Source of the DNA: a bacterium
GTDB lineage: Bacteria > Thermosulfidibacterota > Thermosulfidibacteria > Thermosulfidibacterales > Thermosulfidibacteraceae
DNA length: 15,590 bases
Direction of reading: 5' to 3'
Assembly (NCBI GenBank): GCA_027022065.1
Contig: JALVZS010000155.1
Coordinates: forward strand, 8,203 to 23,792
The notes beneath the pieces are model-generated. The model saw only the letters and a program-made list of their open reading frames with translations. It was not told the DNA's origin and did not search any database. A program made the position numbers and the translations under genes. Below, piece by piece: positions 1 to 8,284 of this stretch; within the stretch, counting starts at the first letter, position 1, and each line of letters begins with the position of its first letter.

Positions 1-247
1 CTGCTTCTATCTCAGTCAACCTTTTTTTTAACTTAAAATACTCCCAGGCGATTTTCAAGAGTAGAGAAAAAAGATGCCTATCCTCCAAAACCGTGGAGGC
101 AACCACCTTTGCAGGTCCAGGTCCACAGGTATCAACAAAAACATCCTCCAGATACCTCTCAAGCTCCTTCCTCTCCTCCTCTGTCATATCGGGCCCTTTA
201 ACCCTGCGCCTCTCACCGAAAATGCTTATAACATACTCCTCAGCCAA
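1..247 (-). CDS. ZapA-like cell-division protein, 3' end outside window
   Basis: About 82 codons are visible before the left edge and the gene runs out of the window. The start is taken as TTG at 247, because stops lie just upstream in frame and AGAAGGG sits at a good distance; the next ATG would remove the first strand. The N-terminus (YVISIFGERRRVKG) looks like the beta-hairpin of ZapA, and the visible C-terminal helix (LLLKIAWEYFKLKKRLTEIE) resembles the ZapA helix that leads into its coiled coil. The middle, with a Gly/Pro-rich DTCGPGPAK stretch, is not typical. ZapA binds FtsZ and cross-links protofilaments at the Z-ring. The gene overlaps the end of the coiled-coil gene by 8 nt, so translation is probably coupled. 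The ZapA call rests on fold pattern and neighbours only. Confidence 0.5.
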   Translation of the reverse strand, partial: MAEEYVISIFGERRRVKGPDMTEEERKELERYLEDVFVDTCGPGPAKVVASTVLEDRHLFSLLLKIAWEYFKLKKRLTEIEA

Positions 248-476
248 GGTACTGTCCCTTCTCTATTACCCTCTCAAGATCCTCTATATACCTGAGTAGC
301 TTCTCCAATCTCTCCCTGATCCTGTCCCTCTCCTCCTCAAGGGAAACCACCCTGCCCTTCATCCTCTCAAGCTCAGCCTTTAGCTCTTCCTTCTCCTCCT
401 TGAGCTTTTCAACCACATCGCCTATCTCTGCAAGAAGCACCAAAAGTCTATTGACTTTTTCCAGTAGCCGTTGCAT
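240..476 (-). CDS. Small coiled-coil protein, ZapB-like
   Basis: This 78-residue protein is almost one continuous coiled coil: from about residue 2 to 72 Leu/Ile/Val recur with heptad spacing among Glu, Lys and Arg (for example EKLKEEKEELKAELERMKG). There is no signal peptide or membrane segment, so it should be cytosolic. Size and composition match ZapB, the coiled-coil partner of ZapA at the division ring, but such sequences also match many unrelated short coiled coils. It starts at ATG 476 inside the last 29 nt of the TPR gene and ends 8 nt into the ZapA-like gene. The neighbouring ZapA-like gene is the main argument for a division role. Confidence 0.6.
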   Translation of the reverse strand: MQRLLEKVNRLLVLLAEIGDVVEKLKEEKEELKAELERMKGRVVSLEEERDRIRERLEKLLRYIEDLERVIEKGQYLG

Positions 477-720
477 TCACCACGCCCATTCTCACCAGAT
501 CGGCAAGCCTCTGCATGGCCGCCCTGTTGTATGGATCAAGCTCAAACGCCTTCTTAAACTCCTCATAGGCAGCCCTATACCTGCCCTCCCTAAAGAACCT
601 TTCGCCTACCCTGTAGTGGATGTAACTGGGAGAGAAGTAACTTTTGCTGTATAAAAAAAGGGCAAAAAGTATAAGAAGCACAACAAAAAGGGCAGACACA
701 ACCTTAACCCCTCTCACCAC
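448..720 (-). CDS. Membrane-anchored TPR protein
   Basis: This is a 90-residue protein with one N-terminal hydrophobic segment (about residues 6-24, VVSALFVVLLILFALFLY) preceded by Arg and Lys, which suggests a signal anchor leaving the rest outside the cytoplasm. Residues about 33-70 form one tetratricopeptide repeat (YRVGERFFREGRYRAAYEEF, then KKAFELDPYNRAAMQRLADL), a fold that binds other proteins. It starts 17 nt inside the end of the lytic transglycosylase gene and its last 29 nt hold the start of the coiled-coil gene, so all are likely made from one mRNA. Its partner cannot be named; the context suggests it might recruit the transglycosylase or a division protein. I do not recognise a named family. 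Confidence 0.75.
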   Translation of the reverse strand: MVRGVKVVSALFVVLLILFALFLYSKSYFSPSYIHYRVGERFFREGRYRAAYEEFKKAFELDPYNRAAMQRLADLVRMGVVNATATGKSQ

Positions 721-1927
721 CTACTCCAACAAGCAGAATCTTCAACTTCTGTCCAGGCCTCAGCGTGCTTCCGTAAGGAATACCATTTATCCTGGCAATA
801 AGCTTCGGATCCGTTCCGAAAACCTTTGCAAGCTTCCACAGAGTATCCCCCCTCCCCACACGATAAACTATAAGTCCCCTCTCCTGCCTTACAATCCTCT
901 CCGCCAGAATTCTCGTAGGTATAAGAAGCACATCTCCGGGCCTTATGAATCTGCCCCTTAATCTGTTGAGCACCCTCAAAATGGAAGGCGAAACCCCAAA
1001 GGTCCTAGCTATACTCCAAAGGGAATCCCCCTTCCTCACAACATAGGCAAACCAGTATCCCCTGTACTTGGTTATTCCAAGCCTTTTAGCCCTGTTTGCG
1101 GCAAGCACCCAGGAAAGGGCGCTTCTCACCCTTGCCACCATAGTAACAGGCACATAGAGGTAAGCCCCCCAGGGAGGGGTCACTCCCCTTCTCAAAAAAG
1201 AGTTAAGCTGAGAAAGTGTGCTATAACTAACACCTGCTATACGGGCAATACTTTTCAGGCTAATTCCACCAGAAACATAGACTTTTGCGAGCCTTACAGG
1301 CCTTATTTCCCCAAGTCCCAGAGCCTTTGAGTGCCTGACTATCCATAAAAGCGCATAGAACCTGGGAACAAACTCCCTAACCTGCTTGTTTAAGATTCCC
1401 AGCCTGGACAACAACCAAAAGTCCTTTATTCCTGTCCTCTCAATGCTTCTTTTAATGTATCCCTCTCCCCCGTTGTAAGCTGCAAGGGCAAGCTCCCAGT
1501 CGTTAAACATTGAGTATAGTTTTTTAAGGTATCTTGCAGCGGCTCTCGTGGCCCTTTCAATATGGGACCTCTCGTCTATCCACCTGCTCACTCCCAACCC
1601 GTAAAGCCTTGCCGTTGACCTCATAAACTGCCAGTAACCAACAGCTCCAGAGCGGGAAACCGCTTTACCGTTATAACCGCTTTCCAGAATGGGAAGAACC
1701 GAAAGCTCCTCAGGAAGACCGTAACCTCTAAGTATCCTCTTAACCAGGATAACGTAATAGGAATATCTCTTTAACGCCCTGGCAACCCACTCCCTATCTC
1801 TGGTAAGGTATAGATCCAGAAAATACCTCACCTCGGGCTTATCCACAGGAACATCTATACGATGAGACCAAGCAGGAATCTGGCTTAAAACACAGATAAA
1901 AAGAAAACACACTAAAACCCTTTTCAT
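704..1927 (-). CDS. mltD: Lytic transglycosylase, MltD-like, with three LysM repeats
   Basis: The protein cleaves the MurNAc-GlcNAc bond of peptidoglycan to form 1,6-anhydro-MurNAc ends and acts outside the membrane. From ATG 1927 it is 407 residues with a classic signal peptide (MKRVLVCFLFICVLSQIPAW). The SLT domain covers about residues 55-190, with catalytic Glu82 in PILESGYN, GAVGYWQFM at 94-102 and AAYNGG at 149-154. Three LysM-type segments follow: a degenerate one near 222-270, then two clear ones (YVVRKGDSLWSIA and YRVGRGDTLWKLA). This order is that of MltD. An alternative TTG start at 1948 adds seven residues; it has AGAGG very close upstream, whereas ATG 1927 has no obvious ribosome site. 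The gene leads an overlapping operon with TPR, coiled-coil and ZapA-like genes, suggesting septal wall remodelling. The symbol is by similarity. Confidence 0.9.
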   Translation of the reverse strand: MKRVLVCFLFICVLSQIPAWSHRIDVPVDKPEVRYFLDLYLTRDREWVARALKRYSYYVILVKRILRGYGLPEELSVLPILESGYNGKAVSRSGAVGYWQFMRSTARLYGLGVSRWIDERSHIERATRAAARYLKKLYSMFNDWELALAAYNGGEGYIKRSIERTGIKDFWLLSRLGILNKQVREFVPRFYALLWIVRHSKALGLGEIRPVRLAKVYVSGGISLKSIARIAGVSYSTLSQLNSFLRRGVTPPWGAYLYVPVTMVARVRSALSWVLAANRAKRLGITKYRGYWFAYVVRKGDSLWSIARTFGVSPSILRVLNRLRGRFIRPGDVLLIPTRILAERIVRQERGLIVYRVGRGDTLWKLAKVFGTDPKLIARINGIPYGSTLRPGQKLKILLVGVGGERG

Positions 1928-1940
1928 GGGTATTGATTTT

Positions 1941-1995
1941 ATGAGCAAAGCCTCTGAGGGTCAAGCTGGCCTTTTCTTGACATAGAGGCTCTCAT
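1941..1995. promoter_or_regulatory. Composite interrupted inverted repeat in divergent promoter region
   Basis: Three nested complementary pairs line up in order: ATGAG (1941-1945) with CTCAT (1991-1995), AGCCTCT (1949-1955) with AGAGGCT (1984-1990), and GTCAAG (1960-1965) with CTTGAC (1976-1981). The loop is ten bases, with small bulges between the pairs. That gives 18 base pairs of possible stem. In the minus-strand transcript the structure includes the AGAGG and the TTG alternative start of the transglycosylase gene. In the DNA it covers the TTGACA that may serve nfnA. It could be an RNA hairpin controlling translation or a pair of operator half-sites; the sequence alone does not decide. 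Confidence 0.5.
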
Positions 1996-2003
1996 TAAAT
2001 AAT
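1977..2003 (+). promoter_or_regulatory. Candidate sigma-70 promoter for the nfnA-nfnB-dapL operon
   Basis: A perfect TTGACA at 1977-1982 is followed after 15 bp by AATAAT at 1998-2003, five of six matches to the -10 consensus. The spacer is shorter than the ideal 17 bp, which lowers confidence. Transcription would begin near 2010, giving a leader of about 35 nt that contains the palindrome at 2021-2034. Confidence 0.4.
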
Positions 2004-2020
2004 TAGTGTTCAGCTTTAAA

Positions 2021-2034
2021 TCTCTAATTAGAGA
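2021..2034. repeat. 14-bp perfect palindrome in the nfnA leader
   Basis: TCTCTAATTAGAGA is self-complementary over all 14 bases and ends in the ribosome-binding site of nfnA (AGAGGGG, 2032-2037). It could be a repressor operator just downstream of the transcription start, or a weak 5-bp RNA hairpin hiding the ribosome site. Confidence 0.45.
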
Positions 2035-2043
2035 GGGGTGATT

Positions 2044-4309
<2,266 letters not shown>

Positions 4310-4310
<1 letters not shown>

Positions 4311-5461
4311 TGCTGGAGTGGGCCTCCAGACTAAAGAAACTTCCGCCTTATCTGTTTGCTGAGCTTGACGAGAAGAAAGAAAAGAAGCTTGCAGAAGGAG
4401 TTGATGTGATAGATATGGGGGTGGGAGATCCCGACATGCCCACCCCTAGCCCCATAATTGAGGCCATGAAGAAGGCCCTTGAAAAGCCCGAACACCACAG
4501 ATACCCCACATACAACGGGATGAAGTCCTTTAGAGAAGCCGTAGCAAGATGGTACAAGAAACGCTTCAATGTGGAGCTTGACCCAGAAACCGAGGTTGTG
4601 GCCCTGATAGGTTCAAAAGAAGGAATTGCTCATCTACCTCTTGCCTTTATTGAAGAGGGTGATGTGGTTCTGGTTCCCGATCCAGGGTATCCTGTTTACC
4701 ACTCCGCCACTGTGCTTGCCGGAGGAGAGCCCTATCACTTCCCATTAAGAGAAGAAACAGGCTTTTTGCCTGATGTAGAGGCCATACCAGAAGACATTCT
4801 CAAAAAGGCGAAAATAATGTTCCTTAACTACCCCAACAATCCCACATCTGCCTGTGCTACAAAAGAAACCTTTGAAAAGCTTGTCAAGCTTGCGAAAGAG
4901 TACAAGTTTATAATTGCTCACGATGCAGCCTATAGCGAGATCTACTACGAGGATCCCCCTATAAGCATCCTAGAGGTGCCAGAAGCAAAAGATGTGGCCA
5001 TAGAGTTCCACTCCCTCTCTAAAACCTTTAACATGACGGGATGGCGCATAGGAATGGCTGTGGGTAATTCAGAGATCCTAAAAGGGCTTCTCAAAGTAAA
5101 AACCAACATAGACTCAGGGGTATTCCAAGCAGTTCAGGAGGCTGCTATTTTTGCCCTGGACAACCAGCCAGAAATAGAGAATATAAGAAACACCTACAAG
5201 AGAAGAATAGATATCTTTGTAAGTAGACTCAAAAAGGCAGGTATAAACGTCAATCCTCCAAAGGCCACATTTTATGTGTGGTTTAAGGTGCCTGAAGGCT
5301 ACACATCCATGGAGTTTGCAAATACTGCTCTGGAAAAGGCGGGAGTTCTGCTAACTCCGGGTATAGGCTTTGGGAAATACGGGGAAGGCTTTGTAAGAGC
5401 TGCCCTTTGTATGCCTGATGAGCGCATTGAGGAAGCTGCTAATCGTCTTGCTGGTCTTTAG
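4310..5461 (+). CDS. dapL: LL-diaminopimelate aminotransferase
   Basis: This PLP-dependent class I/II aminotransferase should convert tetrahydrodipicolinate and glutamate directly to LL-2,6-diaminopimelate, the short route to lysine and peptidoglycan cross-links. The 383 residues contain YPTYNGMKSFREA (65-77), GSKEG (101-105), NYPNNPT (173-179), DAAYS (205-209) and the PLP lysine Lys238 in SLSKTFNMTGWR. IDMGVGDPDMPTP near the N-terminus is typical of the DapL group, although close relatives include other aspartate-family aminotransferases. ATG 4310 shares one base with the nfnB stop and has AGGAG seven bases upstream; the in-frame GTG at 4304 lies too close to that site. Co-translation with nfnAB is striking, since that enzyme sets the NADPH pool. 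The last 44 nt also encode the start of the next gene. Confidence 0.88.
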
Positions 5462-5981
5462 CCTGCAAGTTGGGGCCTCCCATGCCTTTGACAGGGAAAA
5501 AGTCATCTTTCGGGAGGCCCTCAGCTTATACACCACAGGGCAGTTCAATTACGCATTCAACATACTTAAGAAGCTAGAAAAATCAGCCAAATACCCAAAA
5601 ACCTTCCTCCTTCTAGGATATCTATACGAGCTAAAAGGAGATTTCCAAAAGGCACGAAATACCTTGGGCACTTTTCTAATCAAAGGCACATCAAACCATC
5701 TGAAACTTTACGTCGCTACAGAAAAGGCCGCCATAGAAGATGCTGCGCTGGACAATGCCCTTGCAGCCTCAATAACACTTGATATAACAAAGCAAAGAAC
5801 CCGCTTAAACGAGGAAGACATGTGTATACTGCTTTTCAACAGCTACCTACTCAAAAGAAAGCTCGGTATATCAGCAGATAAAACCCTAAGTGAATTTAAG
5901 AACTTATGCTACAATAGCTGGATCTTGCAGCTTATTCCCCAAAGTATGTGGCACACGCAGAATCAGACTCCCACACAGTAA
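5418..5981 (+). CDS. Secreted TPR-like protein of unknown function
   Basis: The 187-residue protein begins with a signal peptide (residues 1-23, MSALRKLLIVLLVFSLQVGA, then SHA, a likely cleavage site). About residues 27-92 resemble two tetratricopeptide helices pairs (FREALSLYTTGQFNYAFNIL and LGYLYELKGDFQKARNTL). The C-terminal half is helical with two Cys and no motif I know. It starts inside the last 44 nt of dapL and has only a weak ribosome site, so it is probably reinitiated from dapL translation; an in-frame TTG at 5427 is a possible start. Its last 50 nt lie antisense to the end of queD. I do not recognise a family; export and protein binding are inferred. Confidence 0.72.
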   Translation: MSALRKLLIVLLVFSLQVGASHAFDREKVIFREALSLYTTGQFNYAFNILKKLEKSAKYPKTFLLLGYLYELKGDFQKARNTLGTFLIKGTSNHLKLYVATEKAAIEDAALDNALAASITLDITKQRTRLNEEDMCILLFNSYLLKRKLGISADKTLSEFKNLCYNSWILQLIPQSMWHTQNQTPTQ

Positions 5982-6303
5982 CACTGTGCACTCTCACTTC
6001 CTCAGGAAGCCTTTTTTTCACTTCTTCAAATATGTACCTTGCCAAGTTTTCGGATGAGGGATTGACTCTGTCAAAAGGGGAAAGCTCGTTCACAAGGCAG
6101 TGATCCAGCCTGTCAATAACCTCTCCTAAAATTCTTTTTAGATCTTTAAAATCCATAAGCAATCCCATTTCATCCAACCTGTCCCCTTCAACCTCCAGCT
6201 CCACACGCCAGTTGTGTCCATGAAGCCTTTCGCATTTTCCATGATAATTCCTCAAAAAATGAGCGGCAGAAAAGCTATTTTTTACCTTTAACCTCCAAGG
6301 CAT
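5932..6303 (-). CDS. queD: 6-carboxy-5,6,7,8-tetrahydropterin synthase (QueD)
   Basis: QueD converts 7,8-dihydroneopterin triphosphate to 6-carboxytetrahydropterin, the second step toward the 7-deazapurine preQ0 and tRNA queuosine. The 123-residue protein shows the zinc histidines His15 (FSAAHFL), His28 and His30 (LHGHNW), the catalytic Cys24 (GKCERLHGH), DF at 51-52, the LDHCLVNEL segment (66-74), PSSENLA (83-89) and Glu112. The start at ATG 6303 is supported by a strong AGGAGGGG just upstream; a 34-residue upstream extension is possible in frame but is Cys-rich and unlike the family. No other que gene is in the window. The distinction from sepiapterin-type homologues is made from length and the CxxxHGH motif. 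Confidence 0.92.
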   Translation of the reverse strand: MPWRLKVKNSFSAAHFLRNYHGKCERLHGHNWRVELEVEGDRLDEMGLLMDFKDLKRILGEVIDRLDHCLVNELSPFDRVNPSSENLARYIFEEVKKRLPEEVRVHSVTVWESDSACATYFGE

Positions 6304-6420
6304 AGACCCCTCCTTTGCGTAAGTAGATACCACAAATCCAAACAAATACAAGCATTCAGCCATATTAAAACATAAGTTGCTACAAAGACATGGGCAAAGA
6401 TACAAAATAGTGTTTTGATA

Positions 6421-6479
6421 CTTAAACAGATTTTATATTATGTAGTTACACAAATTTTAGTGGGCCTTAACAGATTTAA
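6421..6479 (+). repeat. Imperfect direct repeat upstream of satP
   Basis: CTTAAACAGATTTTA at 6421-6435 and CTTAACAGATTTAA at 6466-6479 share CTTAA and AACAGATTT and differ by single-base length changes. The copies are about 45 bp apart, roughly four helical turns, upstream of the candidate satP promoter. They could be activator half-sites or chance AT-rich similarity. Confidence 0.35.
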
Positions 6480-6501
6480 TTTTTAAAGTCATGATACAAT
6501 C

Positions 6502-6529
6502 TTGACAAGCTGTTCTATTAATGTTTAAC
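6502..6529 (+). promoter_or_regulatory. Candidate sigma-70 promoter of satP
   Basis: A perfect TTGACA at 6502-6507 is followed after 16 bp by TTTAAC (6524-6529), four of six matches to the -10 consensus. Transcription would start near 6536, giving a leader of about 107 nt before satP. The -10 element lies within the inverted repeat at 6511-6543. Confidence 0.45.
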
Positions 6530-6543
6530 TTTTAAATAGAACA
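6511..6543. promoter_or_regulatory. Inverted repeat, candidate operator over the satP promoter
   Basis: TGTTCTATT (6511-6519) and AATAGAACA (6535-6543) are perfect 9-bp inverted copies separated by 15 bp. The pair spans the promoter spacer, the -10 element and the predicted start site, which is the usual place for a repressor. Centre-to-centre distance is 24 bp, a little over two helical turns. No regulator gene is adjacent. Confidence 0.5.
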
Positions 6544-6555
6544 AATGGCAAGGAG

Positions 6556-6630
6556 GTGGTGGCTCTTGAGAGCGTGAAGGGAAGTGGCTTTGTTTTTAAC
6601 CTTATATCGGTAATAACACTATTTTACTAA
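6556..6630 (+). CDS. Possible small leader peptide upstream of satP
   Basis: An open frame of 24 codons starts at tandem GTG codons (6556, 6559) next to AAGGAGG and ends at TAA 6628-6630, abutting the satP ribosome site. The product would be ALESVKGSGFVFNLISVITL followed by Phe-Tyr, with a hydrophobic C-terminal half. The ribosome site overlaps or nearly touches the GTG codons, which is poor spacing. A ten-residue alternative starts at ATG 6545 in another frame and reads MARRWWLLRA. Either could be chance. Confidence 0.2.
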   Translation: MVALESVKGSGFVFNLISVITLFY

Positions 6631-6642
6631 GGAGGTGGGAAA

Positions 6643-7221
6643 ATGGCAGAATTTAGACCCTTGGCAAATCCAGCTCCATTGGGGTTGGGAGGCTTTGCCT
6701 TAACAACCTTTGTGCTCAATGTTCATAACGCCGGTATTTTGGCCGATGTAGGAACCGCTTTGCCCTTGGGGCTATTCTACGGTGGTCTTGCACAGTTGTG
6801 TGCAGGACTGCTAGAATTTGGAACGGGTAACACCTTTGGGATGTGCGCCTTTGGATCATACGGTGCGTTTTGGATTGCTCTGGCAACATTGGTATACTTC
6901 CAAGCAAACCATGTGGGACCTGCATTCAAAGACTTTCATGGAGCGCTACTTTGGACGCTTATTGCTTGGACCATATTCACATTCATACTTACAATAGCAA
7001 CCTTCAAGAAGGCCAAAGCGCTTCAGGTAATATTTGTGTCTTTGTTGATACTCTTCATCCTACTTGATGTGCATCTTATTACTGGAAGCAAAGCCCTTGG
7101 TAGGCTAGCTGGTTGGGAAGGAATATGGACAGCATTTACCGCTTGGTACCTCATGGCTGCTGAGATAATCAACCCTGCCTTTGGTAGGGAGGTCCTTCCT
7201 ATTGGAGCACCCAAGCAGTAA
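6643..7221 (+). CDS. satP: Acetate/succinate transporter, GPR1/FUN34/YaaH family
   Basis: This inner-membrane protein is a member of the acetate uptake transporter family (SatP/YaaH), which moves acetate and succinate with protons or forms an anion channel. It is 192 residues long with six predicted hydrophobic helices, matching the family. Diagnostic features are NPAPLGL at 9-15 near the first helix and the [13 protein letters not shown] segment (about 66-78). The strong AAGGAGG site sits six bases before ATG 6643. It is preceded by the window's longest regulatory region and followed after 12 nt by a terminator-like hairpin, so it may be regulated as a single unit. In an anaerobe it could take up or release acetate; direction is not visible. 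Confidence 0.92.
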   Translation: MAEFRPLANPAPLGLGGFALTTFVLNVHNAGILADVGTALPLGLFYGGLAQLCAGLLEFGTGNTFGMCAFGSYGAFWIALATLVYFQANHVGPAFKDFHGALLWTLIAWTIFTFILTIATFKKAKALQVIFVSLLILFILLDVHLITGSKALGRLAGWEGIWTAFTAWYLMAAEIINPAFGREVLPIGAPKQ

Positions 7222-7233
7222 TGAAGATATCAT

Positions 7234-7271
7234 GGGGAGGGAGGCCCAATGAAGCTTCCCTCCCCCTTTTT
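7234..7271 (+). terminator. Terminator-like hairpin that also encloses the next gene's ribosome site and start codon
   Basis: GGGGAGGGAGGC (7234-7245) pairs with GCTTCCCTCCCC (7254-7265) through 12 base pairs with one G-U, around the 8-nt loop CCAATGAA, and is followed by C and five T (7267-7271). This has the form of a Rho-independent terminator for satP. The 5' arm contains the GGAGGGAGG ribosome site and the loop contains ATG 7249 of the next gene, so folding would both end transcription and hide that start. Confidence 0.7.
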
Positions 7272-7821
7272 AATACCAATTATTGCCTATATTCTGCTTC
7301 CTTTTTGGATTCTGATTCTTCATTTACTTTTTTCCCGTATAGTAATAGCCTATTCAGGCAGGAAGTTTCTTCTATCATTTATAAACCTGCTAGTATATCC
7401 CGCATTCTTCTCGTCACTTCTCTCCTTTGTCTACTCCTTCTTGCTACAAAAGCAGTGGTTGCTAAACTCCCTCATGGGAGGCCTTATAGGATACTATTCT
7501 TCTCTAGTTCTATCCTTAATGCCCGTTCCAGGAATACACCACTTTTTTGCAGAGCTTGACATAGAGTTCCTACTTCTAAATCTGGGATGTGCCTTAGGAG
7601 TTGTGCACCCGCTAAATCTAAAGGATATTGCAATACCTGTAACATTAACTTTCCTAGCTTCGGTGATATTCTCTTTAGCCGTAAAGCAAAGCACAAAGGG
7701 ACTGCTACTTTCCAGCACAGAAAAGCTTGATATGCTCAAGAACATGATGCTTATATATAGTCTGTGCTGTGCTGCTGTAAGTGTTCCTGTTTCTATATTC
7801 TTCGTTAAAGCCTGTTTGTAG
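7249..7821 (+). CDS. Polytopic membrane protein of unknown function
   Basis: I do not recognise this 190-residue protein. It is very hydrophobic with five or six likely membrane helices (about residues 7-28, 41-66, 73-91, 104-120, 129-146 and 166-188), few charges and a His-His pair in GIHHFFAELD (95-104). MKLPSPFL leads directly into the first helix, so ATG 7249 is the likely start; no later start keeps that helix. The ribosome site and ATG lie in the hairpin at 7234-7265. The next gene starts 13 nt after its stop. Regular membrane topology supports a real gene although homology is not evident. A link with acetate transport is only suggested by position. Confidence 0.72.
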   Translation: MKLPSPFLIPIIAYILLPFWILILHLLFSRIVIAYSGRKFLLSFINLLVYPAFFSSLLSFVYSFLLQKQWLLNSLMGGLIGYYSSLVLSLMPVPGIHHFFAELDIEFLLLNLGCALGVVHPLNLKDIAIPVTLTFLASVIFSLAVKQSTKGLLLSSTEKLDMLKNMMLIYSLCCAAVSVPVSIFFVKACL

Positions 7822-7834
7822 GGGAGAAAAGAGC

Positions 7835-8284
7835 ATGGCCTTTGAGGACATGGATATTAAAAAACTTAGAATAATAATCATAACGGCCCTCGTCCTCTTC
7901 TTCGTAGGTTGCCTCGTCCTCATAAAGATCGGAGCCGAAAAGATGGGCATAAGCGGCGGAGAACCTCCACTTTTAAAGCTTATGGAAGAAAGCAAAGTGA
8001 TACGGGGAACCAACATAAAGGCCCTTAATGAAAACCTGGGCAAAGAGGTAACCGTTAGAGATACAATTGAAGATATAAAGATACAAAACGGCACATGGGT
8101 GCTAAAGCTCCACTATCTCTCTGTTCCTCTACAGGGAAACCTGCTTAAATCCTTTAAACACAGCTATAAGCCCAGCGAGTTAAAGGGAAAAACCGTGAAA
8201 ATCACAGGGGTCATTAAAATAACCTCCGAAGCAGGCCTCTCTATAGTGCCCAAGCAAACCAAGGACATAAAAGTGCTTGACTAA
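7835..8284 (+). CDS. Membrane-anchored protein of unknown function, possible OB-fold
   Basis: From ATG 7835 (with AGGGGAG upstream) the protein has 149 residues; an in-frame ATG at 7781 would add 18 residues inside the previous gene and has no good ribosome site. One hydrophobic helix at about residues 11-31 (LRIIIITALVLFFVGCLVLI) is followed by an extracytoplasmic domain. Residues about 72-147 alternate strands and turns (GKEVTVRDTIEDIK, GTWVLKLHYLSVP, LKGKTVKITGVIKIT), which recalls a small OB-fold; this is a guess from pattern. It lies 13 nt after the unknown polytopic membrane protein and is probably co-expressed with it. No catalytic motif is visible. Confidence 0.72.
   Translation: MAFEDMDIKKLRIIIITALVLFFVGCLVLIKIGAEKMGISGGEPPLLKLMEESKVIRGTNIKALNENLGKEVTVRDTIEDIKIQNGTWVLKLHYLSVPLQGNLLKSFKHSYKPSELKGKTVKITGVIKITSEAGLSIVPKQTKDIKVLD

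Larger units (their letters stand above)
6304..6642. other. Gene-free divergent region between queD and satP
   Basis: This 339-nt, strongly AT-rich stretch has no convincing gene of normal length. It holds the queD ribosome site at its left end, an imperfect direct repeat (6421-6435 and 6466-6479), a candidate promoter (6502-6529), a 9-bp inverted repeat (6511-6543), two very short open frames and the satP ribosome site (AAGGAGG, about 6629-6635). No clear queD promoter was found on the minus strand. Confidence 0.7.

Noticed and set aside
74-299. Two overlapping plus-strand open frames of about 70 residues
   Set aside because: They lie opposite the ZapA-like and coiled-coil genes, have no ribosome site, and are low-complexity Ser/Leu/Pro translations typical of the complement of a Glu/Lys-rich gene.
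6304-6405. N-terminal extension of queD by 34 residues
   Set aside because: The extension is Cys-rich and unlike QueD, while ATG 6303 has a strong ribosome site and gives the family's normal start.
7705-8094. Minus-strand frame of 129 residues
   Set aside because: It is antisense to two plus-strand genes, is rich in Ser/Ile/Phe as expected of a shadow, and has no recognisable motif.
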